Below are positions 8,551 through 16,967 of a stretch of DNA of 64,000 bases, piece after piece; the stretch's first letter is position 1, and each line of letters starts with the position of its first letter. This DNA comes from Microbacterium psychrotolerans. Its GTDB lineage: Bacteria > Actinomycetota > Actinomycetes > Actinomycetales > Microbacteriaceae. A program made the position numbers and the translations under genes. The DNA is taken from the NCBI RefSeq assembly GCF_031085295.1, contig NZ_JAVFWO010000003.1:434001-498000 (forward strand), written 5' to 3'. Below the pieces are notes generated by a model. The model did no database searches. It saw nothing but the letters and a program-made list of their open reading frames with translations, and had not been told where the DNA came from.

Positions 8551-11500
8551 ATGACGACGGCGCGACGGCGAGGAATCCTCGCTGTCGTCACCGCGATCAT
8601 CCTCCTGGCGCTCGGCGCCGGGGTCGCGTTCGCCGTCGGCGACGCGCTCGGCATCCGCACCGAGCCGTCCGCGCAGATGGACCTGGCGGCCCCCGTCGTT
8701 CCCGATGTCGCGGAGCCGGTCCTGCCGCCTGACTTCACGACGATAGATGCGCCCGACTCCGAGCGCGTGTCGGTCGCGCTGGAGGAGTTGGCGGATGCCG
8801 CGGCTGCGGCATCCGGAACATCCGGCGAAGCCGCACTCCGCGTCCGGATCGACCCCACCTTCGCCGCGACAGACGACGCGTACACGCTGGAGGGCGACGC
8901 GGCTGCCCTGCTCGTCCGAGCCGGCGACGAAGACGGCGCGACACGAGGGATCTACGACCTCGCCGCCCGGGTGCGGGCGGCACAGCCGCTCACCGACCTG
9001 CTCGGTGAGCACCCGGCATCCCGTCTTCCGCTGCGGATGAGCGATCTCGGGGCGGTCGGAGTGACCCCCGACCCGGCCGAGTGGGAGAGCGGGGACGATT
9101 ACTCCCACGCGTCGAAGGCGTTCGCCGCGGTCGTGCAGCCCGAGCCGCCGTACATCGACCAGACCGCGCTCGCCGCGGCGTACGAGGACTTCGACGGGTT
9201 CCTGCGCCACTCGCTCGCCAACGGCATCAACGCCGTCGCCTTCCCCGGGTTCGTCGAGTTCGTCACGTTCGACGACGTGCCGGGCGGCGCCGTCTATGCG
9301 GGCGGCGACGACCACCGCGACAAGGCGCTCGCCCTGCGGGAGGCGTTCGCGCCGTTCTGGGAGCGTGCCGACGAGCTCGGCGTGAAGGTGTTCCTGCGCA
9401 CCGACATGCTCGCCCTCACCGGACCGCTCGAGCGCTACCTGATCGACCGGTTCGGCTCACTCGACACCGAGGATCCCGAGTTCTGGGACGTCTACGCCGC
9501 CGGCCTCGACGAGCTGTACCAGGCGGTTCCCGCGCTCGACGGCGTCCTCATCCGCATCGGCGAGGCGGGTCCCGTGTACGACGTCGGCGGATGGGACTAC
9601 TACTCCGCGCTCGAAGTGACCACCGTCGACGCCGTGCGGACGATGCTCGGGGCGTTCACGGTGCAGGCCGAGGCATCCGATCGCGAAGTCATCTTCCGCA
9701 CATGGAGCGTGGGCGTCGGCGCCGTCGGCGACATGCACACGAACGACGCGTCGTACGAGGCCGTGCTCGACGGCATCGACTCGCCCGCGCTCATCGTGTC
9801 GACGAAGTACACCCTCGGCGACTTCTACACGTGGCTGCCGCTGAACCACACGCTCGAGCAGGGCGATCAGCGGCGCATCGTGGAGTTCCAGAGCCGCCGC
9901 GAGTTCGAGAACTTCGGCGCCTTCCCCAACGACCTCGGCCCGCAGTATCAAGCGGCGCTGCAGCAGCTGCTCGCCGCGAACGACCGCATCGAGGGTGTCT
10001 GGGTGTGGACGCAGGACGGCGGTCCCTGGCGCGCCGGACCCATGTCGCTGTACCTGAAGTCGGGCTTCTGGCAGCTGTACGAGCTGAACACGCTGATGGC
10101 CGCCGCGCTCGCGCAGGATCCCGAGACCGATGTCGCCGAGGTGACCGCCGACTGGGCGCGGCAGTGGTTCTCGGACGACCCCGCGACGGTTCAGGCCATC
10201 GCCGGGGCCATGGCCCTCTCGCGCGATGCGATCGCCCAGGGGATGTACATCGAGCAGTTCGCCGACCAGCGCGTGTTCGCGATCGGGCTCGAACCCCCGC
10301 CCATGATGTGGATCTTCGAGTGGGACATCCTCACCGGCGACTCCGCCGTGCTCGACGTCCTCTATGCGATCGTGCGAGACAGCGCACTGTCGGGGGCGGA
10401 CGCCTCCGGAGGGTCGTCGACGGCCGGCATCGCCGCGGCGATCGCCGACGGCGAGCAGGCAGTCGCCGCCGTCGAGCAGATGCGCGATCTCGTGACCGGA
10501 ACGGATGCCGAGACCTGGCACTCCGCCGACATGCGCGAGGCCTTCATGGACACCCTCGACTACGAGCTCGACACCCTGCGGCTGCTCGAGGCGTACCGGG
10601 CGATGATCCTGCACCAGGGCGAGTGGCACGACACGCTCTCACCCGAGTCGTACGCGGAATGGGATGCCGACCGCGCCGCCTACGAGGCACTCGCCGTCAC
10701 GCACCTCGAGCGGTACGAGGGCAGCCTCGACTACCCGGCGTTCAACCTCACCGCGGCTCAGCTCGGCGTGGAGAGGGCCGAGCGCGACCTCACGATGGCG
10801 TGGCTCGCACGCGGCCTGCTGCTGCTCGCGATCGCATGGGTCGTGATCGGCATGCTCGCCGCGCGCACGCGGCTGGTCGCCAAGCCCGGTGCCGCCGCTG
10901 CCCGCGCGACCTGGATCGCCTCCACCCGTCCGTGGCGTGCGCGCGAGTCGACGCTCGGCATGCTCGAGCTCGACCGGTGGCTGCTGCTGATCGTGCCGAC
11001 AGCGCTGCTCGTCGCCACACGGGCGGTGCAGACGTCGTTCCTGTCGTGGACGCACCTGGCCGTCACCATCGGGGCGTGGGCGGTGTTCGCCCTCGTCGTG
11101 CGGCTGTTCGTCTGGCAGCGGTCGCCGTGGCCGGTCATCGCCGCGGTCGGCGGCGTCGTGATGCTGCGATGCATCCTCACGCTGTTCGCTCTGTCGTTCA
11201 CGGGGCCGGGCGGCTACTGGTTCGCGTTCTGGACCGATCCCGTGCTGCGCACCGTGTACATCACAGTGGCGTTCGCACTCTTCGTCTGGGTGTTCGTCGC
11301 CGCCGGCTGGGCCCTCGCCGCGCAGGTCGGTGCCCGCCGGGCCACCGGGTACGTGCTGGCCGCCGTGGGCGCCGGGCTGCTGGTGCCGTCCGCCGCCGTC
11401 GGCGTGGTCGGTCTCGAATCGGCGCTCACGCTCTGGAACGACGAGATGGGCCTGCTGCCCTGGGGCCTCGCGCGGATCCTCGGCATCACGACCTACCTCG

Positions 11501-11649
11501 AGATCCCCGATGCCACGGCATGGGCGGCCGCCGCGTTCGCGGCCGTACTGCTCGTGGTGGGGGTCGCGCTGGCGCTGCCCTGGCGACGCCGTCGCGTCAC
11601 GGGATCCACGCTCGCCGAGGCCCGCGGCGACGCGTCGGCGGCGCGCTGA
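8551..11649 (+). CDS. Membrane-anchored GH67-like (alpha-glucuronidase-type) protein
   Basis: 1032 aa. An N-terminal membrane segment (about residues 9-32) is followed by a long exported part (about 33-745) and seven hydrophobic helices (about 748-1015). The early exported part resembles the N-terminal alpha/beta domain of GH67 and GH20 enzymes (GDEDGATRGIYDLAARV, then LPLRMSDLG near 150-158). It is followed by a TIM-barrel-like region with FLRTDM near 287 and GVWVWTQDGG near 485. Family identity is therefore likely, but catalytic acids cannot be assigned by eye. Fusion of such a domain to a polytopic C-terminus is uncommon and suggests action on a glycan at the membrane surface. A perfect hairpin follows the stop. 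Confidence 0.7.
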   Translation: MTTARRRGILAVVTAIILLALGAGVAFAVGDALGIRTEPSAQMDLAAPVVPDVAEPVLPPDFTTIDAPDSERVSVALEELADAAAAASGTSGEAALRVRIDPTFAATDDAYTLEGDAAALLVRAGDEDGATRGIYDLAARVRAAQPLTDLLGEHPASRLPLRMSDLGAVGVTPDPAEWESGDDYSHASKAFAAVVQPEPPYIDQTALAAAYEDFDGFLRHSLANGINAVAFPGFVEFVTFDDVPGGAVYAGGDDHRDKALALREAFAPFWERADELGVKVFLRTDMLALTGPLERYLIDRFGSLDTEDPEFWDVYAAGLDELYQAVPALDGVLIRIGEAGPVYDVGGWDYYSALEVTTVDAVRTMLGAFTVQAEASDREVIFRTWSVGVGAVGDMHTNDASYEAVLDGIDSPALIVSTKYTLGDFYTWLPLNHTLEQGDQRRIVEFQSRREFENFGAFPNDLGPQYQAALQQLLAANDRIEGVWVWTQDGGPWRAGPMSLYLKSGFWQLYELNTLMAAALAQDPETDVAEVTADWARQWFSDDPATVQAIAGAMALSRDAIAQGMYIEQFADQRVFAIGLEPPPMMWIFEWDILTGDSAVLDVLYAIVRDSALSGADASGGSSTAGIAAAIADGEQAVAAVEQMRDLVTGTDAETWHSADMREAFMDTLDYELDTLRLLEAYRAMILHQGEWHDTLSPESYAEWDADRAAYEALAVTHLERYEGSLDYPAFNLTAAQLGVERAERDLTMAWLARGLLLLAIAWVVIGMLAARTRLVAKPGAAAARATWIASTRPWRARESTLGMLELDRWLLLIVPTALLVATRAVQTSFLSWTHLAVTIGAWAVFALVVRLFVWQRSPWPVIAAVGGVVMLRCILTLFALSFTGPGGYWFAFWTDPVLRTVYITVAFALFVWVFVAAGWALAAQVGARRATGYVLAAVGAGLLVPSAAVGVVGLESALTLWNDEMGLLPWGLARILGITTYLEIPDATAWAAAAFAAVLLVVGVALALPWRRRRVTGSTLAEARGDASAAR

Positions 11650-11665
11650 GAAGGCGCCCGCCCGA

Positions 11666-11691
11666 CCACCCCCTCCTGAAGGAGGGGGTGG
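11666..11691 (+). terminator. Hairpin terminator
   Basis: A perfect 11-bp stem (11666-11676 with 11681-11691) with a TGAA loop, just after the stop codon of the GH67-like gene. Confidence 0.75.
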
Positions 11692-11714
11692 CGTACCCGC
11701 CGTTCTCGACCATT

Positions 11715-11752
11715 CGTTTCGGAGGAGTATTTTGGAAGCATCCCCCGAAACG
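11715..11752. promoter_or_regulatory. Inverted repeat ahead of lipoprotein gene
   Basis: CGTTTCGG (11715-11722) and CCGAAACG (11745-11752), with a 22-nt AT-rich interior, lie 20 nt before the lipoprotein start. It could be an operator or fold in the 5-prime leader. Confidence 0.5.
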
Positions 11753-11771
11753 ATTCGAAGAGGTATTCCCC

Positions 11772-12290
11772 ATGCGCTCACGAAGCACAGCACTCCTGTC
11801 CATCGCCGCCGTTTCCGGCCTGCTCCTCGCCGGTTGCGCGTCGACCGCCGAGCCCGAGGCCACGCCTACGTCGGCCGCGTCATCGGTCGTCGAGTCGTCG
11901 GTCACCGAGCCGGCGGCCGCCGGCGAGCGCGTCGGCGCGGACGGCAACGAGCTCGAGGTGTGGAGCAGCATCGTCCCCGACGAGAGCGCTGCTGCCGTCC
12001 TGGACGAGCCGGAAGCCGGCAACCAGTGGGTCACCGTCAACGTCGCCCAGTGGGTCACCGACGAGGACCTCTCGGACGTCGACGTCGCGCCCGTCCTGCG
12101 CTCGACCGAGGACGAGTCCTTCTCGGCCGACGCCCTGTCGCAGCGCTCGGTCGACGTGCCCATGACGCCGGAGAAGTCCTACACGTTCGTGTGGAGCTTC
12201 CAGGTGCCCGAGGCGCTCGTCGACGCCGAGACCCTCGTGGTCTGCGTGGGCTCGGGTGACGAGGGCTGCAGCAGCCTCGTCGCCGAGTGA
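11772..12290 (+). CDS. Small secreted lipoprotein, unknown function
   Basis: 172 aa. The N-terminus is a type II signal: MRSRS, a hydrophobic core, then a lipobox LLAGC with Cys at about residue 20. A Ser/Thr/Ala/Glu-rich linker (about 21-50) leads to an acidic domain with NQWVTVNVAQWVTDEDL and KSYTFVWSFQVPE. That is the pattern of DUF4352/telomeric-repeat-binding-like immunoglobulin-fold lipoproteins. Two further Cys near the C-terminus (CVGSGDEGC) could pair. It is probably membrane-anchored on the outer face. ATG 11772 is preceded by GAAGAGG. The function is not known. Confidence 0.83.
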   Translation: MRSRSTALLSIAAVSGLLLAGCASTAEPEATPTSAASSVVESSVTEPAAAGERVGADGNELEVWSSIVPDESAAAVLDEPEAGNQWVTVNVAQWVTDEDLSDVDVAPVLRSTEDESFSADALSQRSVDVPMTPEKSYTFVWSFQVPEALVDAETLVVCVGSGDEGCSSLVAE

Positions 12291-12421
12291 TCCCACGGCG
12301 TCGCCGGCCTGCGGCGGCGCCGGATCCACCGCGTTCGCGCCGTGTGCCTCGGGGCGCGCGGCGCGAACGCTTTTGTGCGGGAGTGCGTCTGCATGCGGCC
12401 CTCGTGCAGGGAGCAAGTACC

Positions 12422-12444
12422 TTGTATGCCAATAGTTTGTATGC
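12422..12444 (+). promoter_or_regulatory. Direct repeats upstream of OhrR-like gene
   Basis: TTGTATGC occurs at 12422-12429 and 12437-12444, one and a half helical turns apart, immediately before the OhrR-like start. It is a likely autoregulatory site, although it is not the classical TACAATT-AATTGTA OhrR box. Confidence 0.5.
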
Positions 12445-12456
12445 AAAGCTTTGGCG

Positions 12457-12918
12457 ATGACGACGACCGCCACGCCGCTCGAATCGTCGGTGTGCTTCGC
12501 GCTGTACACGTCGATGCAGACGACCCTGCAGCTCTACCGCGAACTGCTGGAGCCGTGGGGGCTGACCTATCAGCAGCTCATGGTGCTCGCGGTCGTGTGG
12601 GAGCGCGACGAGGTGTCGCCGGGCCAGCTCGCTGAGGCGCTCTGTCTCGATGCGAGCAGCGTGTCGGGCCTCGTCGGACGGCTCGAGCGCATGGGCTACC
12701 TCGAGCGTGAGCACCGGTCCACCGACCGCCGCTCGGTGCGGATCACCGCCACCGCGCACGCCCTCGCCGTGCGCGGCGAGCTGGGCCACATCGAGCGCTG
12801 CGTCGCGGAGGCCATGCAGGTCACGCCCGCGGACGCAGAGTCCGTCATCGGAACGCTCCGGTCGCTGCGCACCTCGATGCGCGAGTACGACGCGCGCGCG
12901 GCATCCATCGCCTCATGA
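12457..12918 (+). CDS. ohrR: OhrR-like organic-peroxide-sensing MarR regulator
   Basis: 153 aa. The N-terminal segment SSVCFALYTSMQ...YRELLEPWGLTYQQLMVL...WE follows OhrR closely, including the single reactive Cys (about residue 13) that is oxidised by organic peroxide to release DNA. The recognition helix (DASSVSGLVGRL) and the wing (REHRSTDRRSVRI) are intact. It lies 19 bp before a glutathione peroxidase gene instead of the usual ohr, so it probably controls that peroxidase. ATG 12457 is used; a TTG two codons earlier is possible. No Shine-Dalgarno is visible. Confidence 0.82.
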   Translation: MTTTATPLESSVCFALYTSMQTTLQLYRELLEPWGLTYQQLMVLAVVWERDEVSPGQLAEALCLDASSVSGLVGRLERMGYLEREHRSTDRRSVRITATAHALAVRGELGHIERCVAEAMQVTPADAESVIGTLRSLRTSMREYDARAASIAS

Positions 12919-12937
12919 ACGGCAAGGAAGGAAACGC

Positions 12938-13426
12938 ATGACCCTCGAAGAGATCCCCGTCACCACGATCCACGGAGAGAGCACCACCTTCGGCGAGCTC
13001 GCCGACGGACGGCTCGCCCTCGTCGTCAACGTCGCATCGCGGTGCGGGCTGGCTCCGCAGTACGAACAGCTCGAGGCGCTGCAGAAGGCGTATGCCGACC
13101 GCGGCTTCACCGTGATCGGCTTTCCGAGCAACCAGTTCCTGCAGGAGCTCTCGACCGAAGAGGCGGTCGCGGAGTACTGCTCGACCACGTGGGGCGTCAC
13201 CTTCCCGATGGCCGAGAAGGTACGCGTCAACGGCCGCAACGCCCACCCGCTCTACCAGGAGCTGACCGGCACGCCCGACGTCGACGGCAAGAAGGGCCGC
13301 ATCACATGGAACTTCGAGAAGTTCCTGGTCAGCCCGTCGGGTGAGGTGAAGCGGTTCTCGCCGCAGACCAAGCCCGACGCTCCCGAGGTCGTCGAGGCCA
13401 TCGAGGCCTGGCTGCCGGGGGAGTAG
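12938..13426 (+). CDS. Glutathione peroxidase family (Cys-type)
   Basis: 162 aa, the normal length. The family motif NVASRCGLAPQY (about residues 30-41) holds the peroxidatic Cys, and GFPSNQF (about 62-68) and TWNFEKFLV (about 127-135) supply the Gln and Trp-Asn residues of the catalytic site. A second Cys (EYCSTTWG, about 83) is in place of the resolving Cys, so it is likely thioredoxin-dependent, as most bacterial members are. It reduces organic hydroperoxides in the cytosol. AAGGAAGG precedes the ATG. It is cotranscribed with the OhrR-like regulator. Confidence 0.93.
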   Translation: MTLEEIPVTTIHGESTTFGELADGRLALVVNVASRCGLAPQYEQLEALQKAYADRGFTVIGFPSNQFLQELSTEEAVAEYCSTTWGVTFPMAEKVRVNGRNAHPLYQELTGTPDVDGKKGRITWNFEKFLVSPSGEVKRFSPQTKPDAPEVVEAIEAWLPGE

Positions 13427-13444
13427 GCGCGCCGCTTCGGCGGC

Positions 13445-13476
13445 GCGGGCCGAGGTCGCGCGAGACCTCGGCCCGC
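13445..13476. terminator. Bidirectional hairpin terminator
   Basis: A perfect 13-bp stem (13445-13457 with 13464-13476) and a 6-nt loop, between the convergent peroxidase gene and the membrane protein gene at 13480. Confidence 0.8.
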
Positions 13477-13479
13477 GGG

Positions 13480-13971
13480 TCAGCGCAGACCGGCGGCTGA
13501 CGCGGAGGTGCGTCGCTGCTCGATGCCGCGCTGCGCGCGGCGCGCGATGCCCACGACGCCCGTGATGAGGGCGAACCCGCCGAGCACGAGCACGCCGATG
13601 GCGATCGTGGTGGCGGGGCTGAGCGACACCAGCCAGGACGCGAGCGCATCCTGGCGGGCAGGGTCGGTGAGGAACCAGACCGCGCCGGCGGCGATCGTGG
13701 CGAGGACCAGGCCCCACACGATGCCCGCCCAGCGGACCCGCGGACGGGAGAGGGCGACGGATGCCGCGGCCCCAGGCGGGTCGGATTCCGCGGTTCCCAA
13801 GCGGTCGGACGCCGCCGTCGGCGGCTCCCACGCGGGTGGCAGGGTCCCGGTGAACGCCGGCGGGAGGACGCTGGGCGACTCCGGCGACTCCGGCGGGGGC
13901 GGGGTGAGGTCGTCGACCGGGGTGGTCGCGTCGGCGCCGCGTGCGGCATCCGGAGTCTCAGGAGTGCTCAT
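13480..13971 (-). CDS. Small two-helix membrane protein in the PspC operon
   Basis: 163 aa from ATG 13971. About 80 residues are a Pro/Thr/Ser/Glu-rich, likely disordered cytoplasmic stretch; two membrane helices follow (about 82-101 and 119-139), then a basic tail (RRAQRGIEQRR). The gene begins only 8 bp after the PspC-domain gene stop and runs the same way, so the two should be cotranscribed. I recognise no enzyme domain. It is probably an accessory of the envelope-stress module. The start could be four codons upstream, inside the previous gene end. Confidence 0.75.
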   Translation of the reverse strand: MSTPETPDAARGADATTPVDDLTPPPPESPESPSVLPPAFTGTLPPAWEPPTAASDRLGTAESDPPGAAASVALSRPRVRWAGIVWGLVLATIAAGAVWFLTDPARQDALASWLVSLSPATTIAIGVLVLGGFALITGVVGIARRAQRGIEQRRTSASAAGLR

Positions 13972-13979
13972 GGCGGGCC

Positions 13980-15524
13980 TCATTTCTCGTAGACGGTGAC
14001 CTCGACCGAGCCGCTGCGCTGGTCGAGGGTGATGTGCTGGGTCGTGACGGCATCGGTGGCGGAGTTTTCGCTGCGGACGCTCCAGCTGAGGTTCCCGTCG
14101 CTGCCGGGTTCCACGGTGCCCGATTCGACGTCGGCGCCGTCGCCTCCCGGCACGCGGCTGTACTCCAGCGCGCCGCTGCCCAGCGTCGCGTCGAGCTCGA
14201 GCGCTGTGCCCGGATACACCTCGATGTAGGTGTAGCCGTAGCCCTTGGTCACGACGACGTCGCCTGCCCGGACGTCTCGGCTGCCGGACAGCGGCGAGAC
14301 GGAGAGCGTCGTGCTGCCGAACGGCTGCACGACGGCCTGGTCGTAGCTGGCGGTGCCGAGATCGACGTTGCCGACCACGAGACGGTCGTGACCGGATGCC
14401 GCGGCCACCGAACCGCCGACCACGAGGAGCACGATCGTCACGGCGGTCAGGAAGCCGCTGCGGCGGCGGGCCACGCCGGCGACGACCATCGCCAGGGCCG
14501 TGACCAGGGCCGCGGTGAAGACGCCGATGGCTCCGGCGAAAGGAGTGGAGACGGCGGCGAGGACGGCGAGGGCGCCGGCGACGAGCGCCGCCCCGAGCAC
14601 GGTGAGCACGAAGACGAAGCTCGTGCGCGGTCGCGTGGCCTGACGGATGCGCCGACGCTCCTCGGCCTCTCGGGCGAAGGCCGTTCCCGCGCTCTCACGT
14701 TCGCGACGCGCCTGCTCGCGGGCCGCGCGGGCGGCGTCCTGCTGGCTGCGCTGCCACGTGTGGTGCTCGGTGCGCCACGCCTCCTGCCGGGCGCGCCAAT
14801 CGGCGACCTGCGGGTCGTCGGTGCCCGTGGCTTCCGTCGCGGACTCGGCCGGCGCCCGACCGGCCGAGTCCACGACGCCCGCGGCAGCTGCCGCGAGGGG
14901 AGAGGTCGCGTCGTCACCCGAATGAGACGCGACGGTGGGGGCGGGCTGCGCGGAAGCCGTCTGCGCACCCGCCCACGGGGAGCGATCGGCGCGGGCCGAC
15001 CGGACGATGAAGTAGGTGGCGAGCCCGATGAGGGCCAGCGCGATGATGACCCCGAAGCCGCCGAGGGGCGATCCGACGTCCCAGATCGATGACGGATACC
15101 CGCCGCCGAACGCCGCCCACACGGGCCACAGCAGCAGGTTCCGCAGCCACGGCACCACCGGGATGAAGCCGACGGCGGTGAGGATGAAGATGCCGGTCAT
15201 CGCCGGGTCGTAGCGGCCGTGGAACAGCTCGCGGAGGTGGATGCGGCCGTCCGTGTCGGGCAGCAGCGCCCAGGCGATCGCATAGACCAGCAGTGCCGGG
15301 AACCCGAGCAGCGCTACGACGACGAAGATGCCGCGCACGATGAGGGGGTCGATCCGGAGGCGGGCCGCGAGGCCGCCGCAGACACCGCCCAGCCATGCGT
15401 CGCCGCGGACGATGCCGAGGCCTCGTACCCACGCGAAGAACCGGTCGGAGCCTGTCTGCGCGCCGGGAGGCGCGGTCGGCGGTGGTCCCGGATCGGCGGG
15501 GGGAGCGGAGGTGGTGTCGGTCAT
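13980..15524 (-). CDS. PspC-domain membrane protein with C-terminal beta-rich domain
   Basis: 514 aa. After a Pro-rich leader (1-25), a PspC domain (about 28-95) is clear: GVCGGLAARLRIDPLIVRGIFV. More membrane helices follow near 110-130 and 155-175, then a charged coiled region (about 230-290; RQEAWRTEHHTWQRSQ...AREQARRERE). Three hydrophobic helices (about 300-385) precede a C-terminal beta-rich domain that looks Toastrack-like. Known PspC-Toastrack proteins act as membrane sensors upstream of two-component systems. It is divergent from a PspC-domain histidine kinase, which supports an envelope-stress partner role. Confidence 0.85.
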   Translation of the reverse strand: MTDTTSAPPADPGPPPTAPPGAQTGSDRFFAWVRGLGIVRGDAWLGGVCGGLAARLRIDPLIVRGIFVVVALLGFPALLVYAIAWALLPDTDGRIHLRELFHGRYDPAMTGIFILTAVGFIPVVPWLRNLLLWPVWAAFGGGYPSSIWDVGSPLGGFGVIIALALIGLATYFIVRSARADRSPWAGAQTASAQPAPTVASHSGDDATSPLAAAAAGVVDSAGRAPAESATEATGTDDPQVADWRARQEAWRTEHHTWQRSQQDAARAAREQARRERESAGTAFAREAEERRRIRQATRPRTSFVFVLTVLGAALVAGALAVLAAVSTPFAGAIGVFTAALVTALAMVVAGVARRRSGFLTAVTIVLLVVGGSVAAASGHDRLVVGNVDLGTASYDQAVVQPFGSTTLSVSPLSGSRDVRAGDVVVTKGYGYTYIEVYPGTALELDATLGSGALEYSRVPGGDGADVESGTVEPGSDGNLSWSVRSENSATDAVTTQHITLDQRSGSVEVTVYEK

Positions 15525-15626
15525 GCTTCCACCCTGGCGGCGGCGAGACGGTGCCCGCTATGGGGTGATCCCCTGACCCTTCCCTGATCCTGGTGCCCCG
15601 GTGTGGTCGGGGGCGGCGGGCGGTGA

Positions 15627-15632
15627 TTGGAT
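15627..15632 (+). promoter_or_regulatory. Leaderless-type -10 (TTGGAT)
   Basis: TTGGAT, then 6 nt, then the ATG of the histidine kinase gene; no ribosome site is seen. Confidence 0.4.
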
Positions 15633-15638
15633 GGCGGC

Positions 15639-16967
15639 ATGCCCTCGAACGCGACTGTCACCGCCCCCGCGGTGCACGCGGCGTTCGAGCGTCCCGCCCT
15701 GCGTCGGCCACGGGACTGCGTGGTCTCGGGCGTCTCCGCCGGGCTCGCCCGGCATCTCGGCTGGCCCGTCTGGCTGGTGCGCACCGCTTTCCTGGCGCTC
15801 ACGCTCGTCTCGGGCGCCGGAGTGCTGCTGTACGCGTGGCTGTGGCTCTTCATGCCGTGGGACGACGTCGCAACCGGTGACCCCGCCGTCAAGGCGTACG
15901 GCCCGCAGGTGCCGACGCGCCGTGCGCCGGTGGCGTGGATCCTCACGGCCGGGTCCATCGTCGCCACGCTGGCGACCGTCGCGGCCATCGCCGTGTTCGC
16001 CGGGAACGGCGTCGTCGGCGCCTCGCTGCCCGGGTGGATCGGCGGCGTGTTCGTCGCGACGGCGCTGGCGGTCGCGGCAGGCAGCTGGGCCACCCTGGTC
16101 GATCGGCGCGACCCGACGCGGGGTCCGCGGCACGAGAACGCCGTGCGTGCCGCGGTGACCGTGGTGCTGATCGTGCTGCTGCTCGCGCAGCTCTCGACGC
16201 TCCAGCAGGTCGGAGTGGCCGGCTTCGTCTACGCGCTGATGCCGCTCGTGGGGATCGTGCTGGTGTATTCCTCGATGCTGGTGGACAAATGGCGCGAGCT
16301 GTCGGGGGAGCGCGTGCGTCGCATCCGCGAGGAGCAGCGCGCCGAGATGGCCGCTCACCTGCACGACTCGGTGCTGCAGACCCTCGCCCTCATCCAGAAC
16401 CGCGCGGGCGCCTCGAGCGAGGTCGCCCGCCTCGCCCGCGCGCAGGAGCGCGAGCTGCGCGCGTGGCTCTACGACGGCGACGCGCCCGCCGACAGCGATC
16501 TCGCCACCGATCTGCGTGATTACGCCGCCGCCCTCGAGCTCGACTACCCCGTGCGCATAGACGTCGTCTCGGCGGGACTGCCGGCGGAGCGCGCGAGCGG
16601 CGAGGTCGCAGCCGCATCGCGCGAGGCGATGCTGAACGCCGCCCGCCACGCCGGTGGCGACGTATCGGTGTACATCGAGGGCAACGAGAACGCCGTAGAC
16701 GTGTACGTCCGCGATCGCGGTCCGGGCTTCGACCTCGACGATGTTCCGGCCGACAGGCTCGGCATCCGTCAATCGATCCTCGGCCGGATGCGGCGCGCCG
16801 GGGGATCCGCGACCGTGCGCCGCGGAGTGAGTGGAGGCACCGAGGTGCACCTGCGATTCGTCACCGCTCCTGTCCCCTTTGCGGCAGCGGCCGGCGCGCC
16901 CGGCGCAGCGACTGCCCGCGTGAGCACCGCGGATTCTGAAGCGGGAGCGGAGGAGGCGCATGGCTGA
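15639..16967 (+). CDS. PspC-domain sensor histidine kinase (NarL-type partner)
   Basis: 442 aa. An N-terminal PspC domain (about 18-75; CVVSGVSAGLARHLGW) is followed by several membrane helices (about 100-215). A HisKA_3 dimer region has the phospho-acceptor His in AAHLHDSVLQTLALIQ (about 242-257). The HATPase domain has N-box REAMLNAARHAG (about 328-339) and G-box DRGPGFD (about 360-366). It is a membrane kinase that phosphorylates the overlapping response regulator. The arrangement (PspC membrane protein divergent, kinase and LuxR-type regulator) resembles LiaFSR or PspC-type cell-envelope stress sensing. Confidence 0.9.
   Translation: MPSNATVTAPAVHAAFERPALRRPRDCVVSGVSAGLARHLGWPVWLVRTAFLALTLVSGAGVLLYAWLWLFMPWDDVATGDPAVKAYGPQVPTRRAPVAWILTAGSIVATLATVAAIAVFAGNGVVGASLPGWIGGVFVATALAVAAGSWATLVDRRDPTRGPRHENAVRAAVTVVLIVLLLAQLSTLQQVGVAGFVYALMPLVGIVLVYSSMLVDKWRELSGERVRRIREEQRAEMAAHLHDSVLQTLALIQNRAGASSEVARLARAQERELRAWLYDGDAPADSDLATDLRDYAAALELDYPVRIDVVSAGLPAERASGEVAAASREAMLNAARHAGGDVSVYIEGNENAVDVYVRDRGPGFDLDDVPADRLGIRQSILGRMRRAGGSATVRRGVSGGTEVHLRFVTAPVPFAAAAGAPGAATARVSTADSEAGAEEAHG

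Noticed and set aside
9081..11771. Long plus-strand frame ahead of the lipoprotein start
   Set aside because: Only the last part from 11772 is a gene, with a lipobox; the earlier part overlaps the GH67-like gene in another frame.
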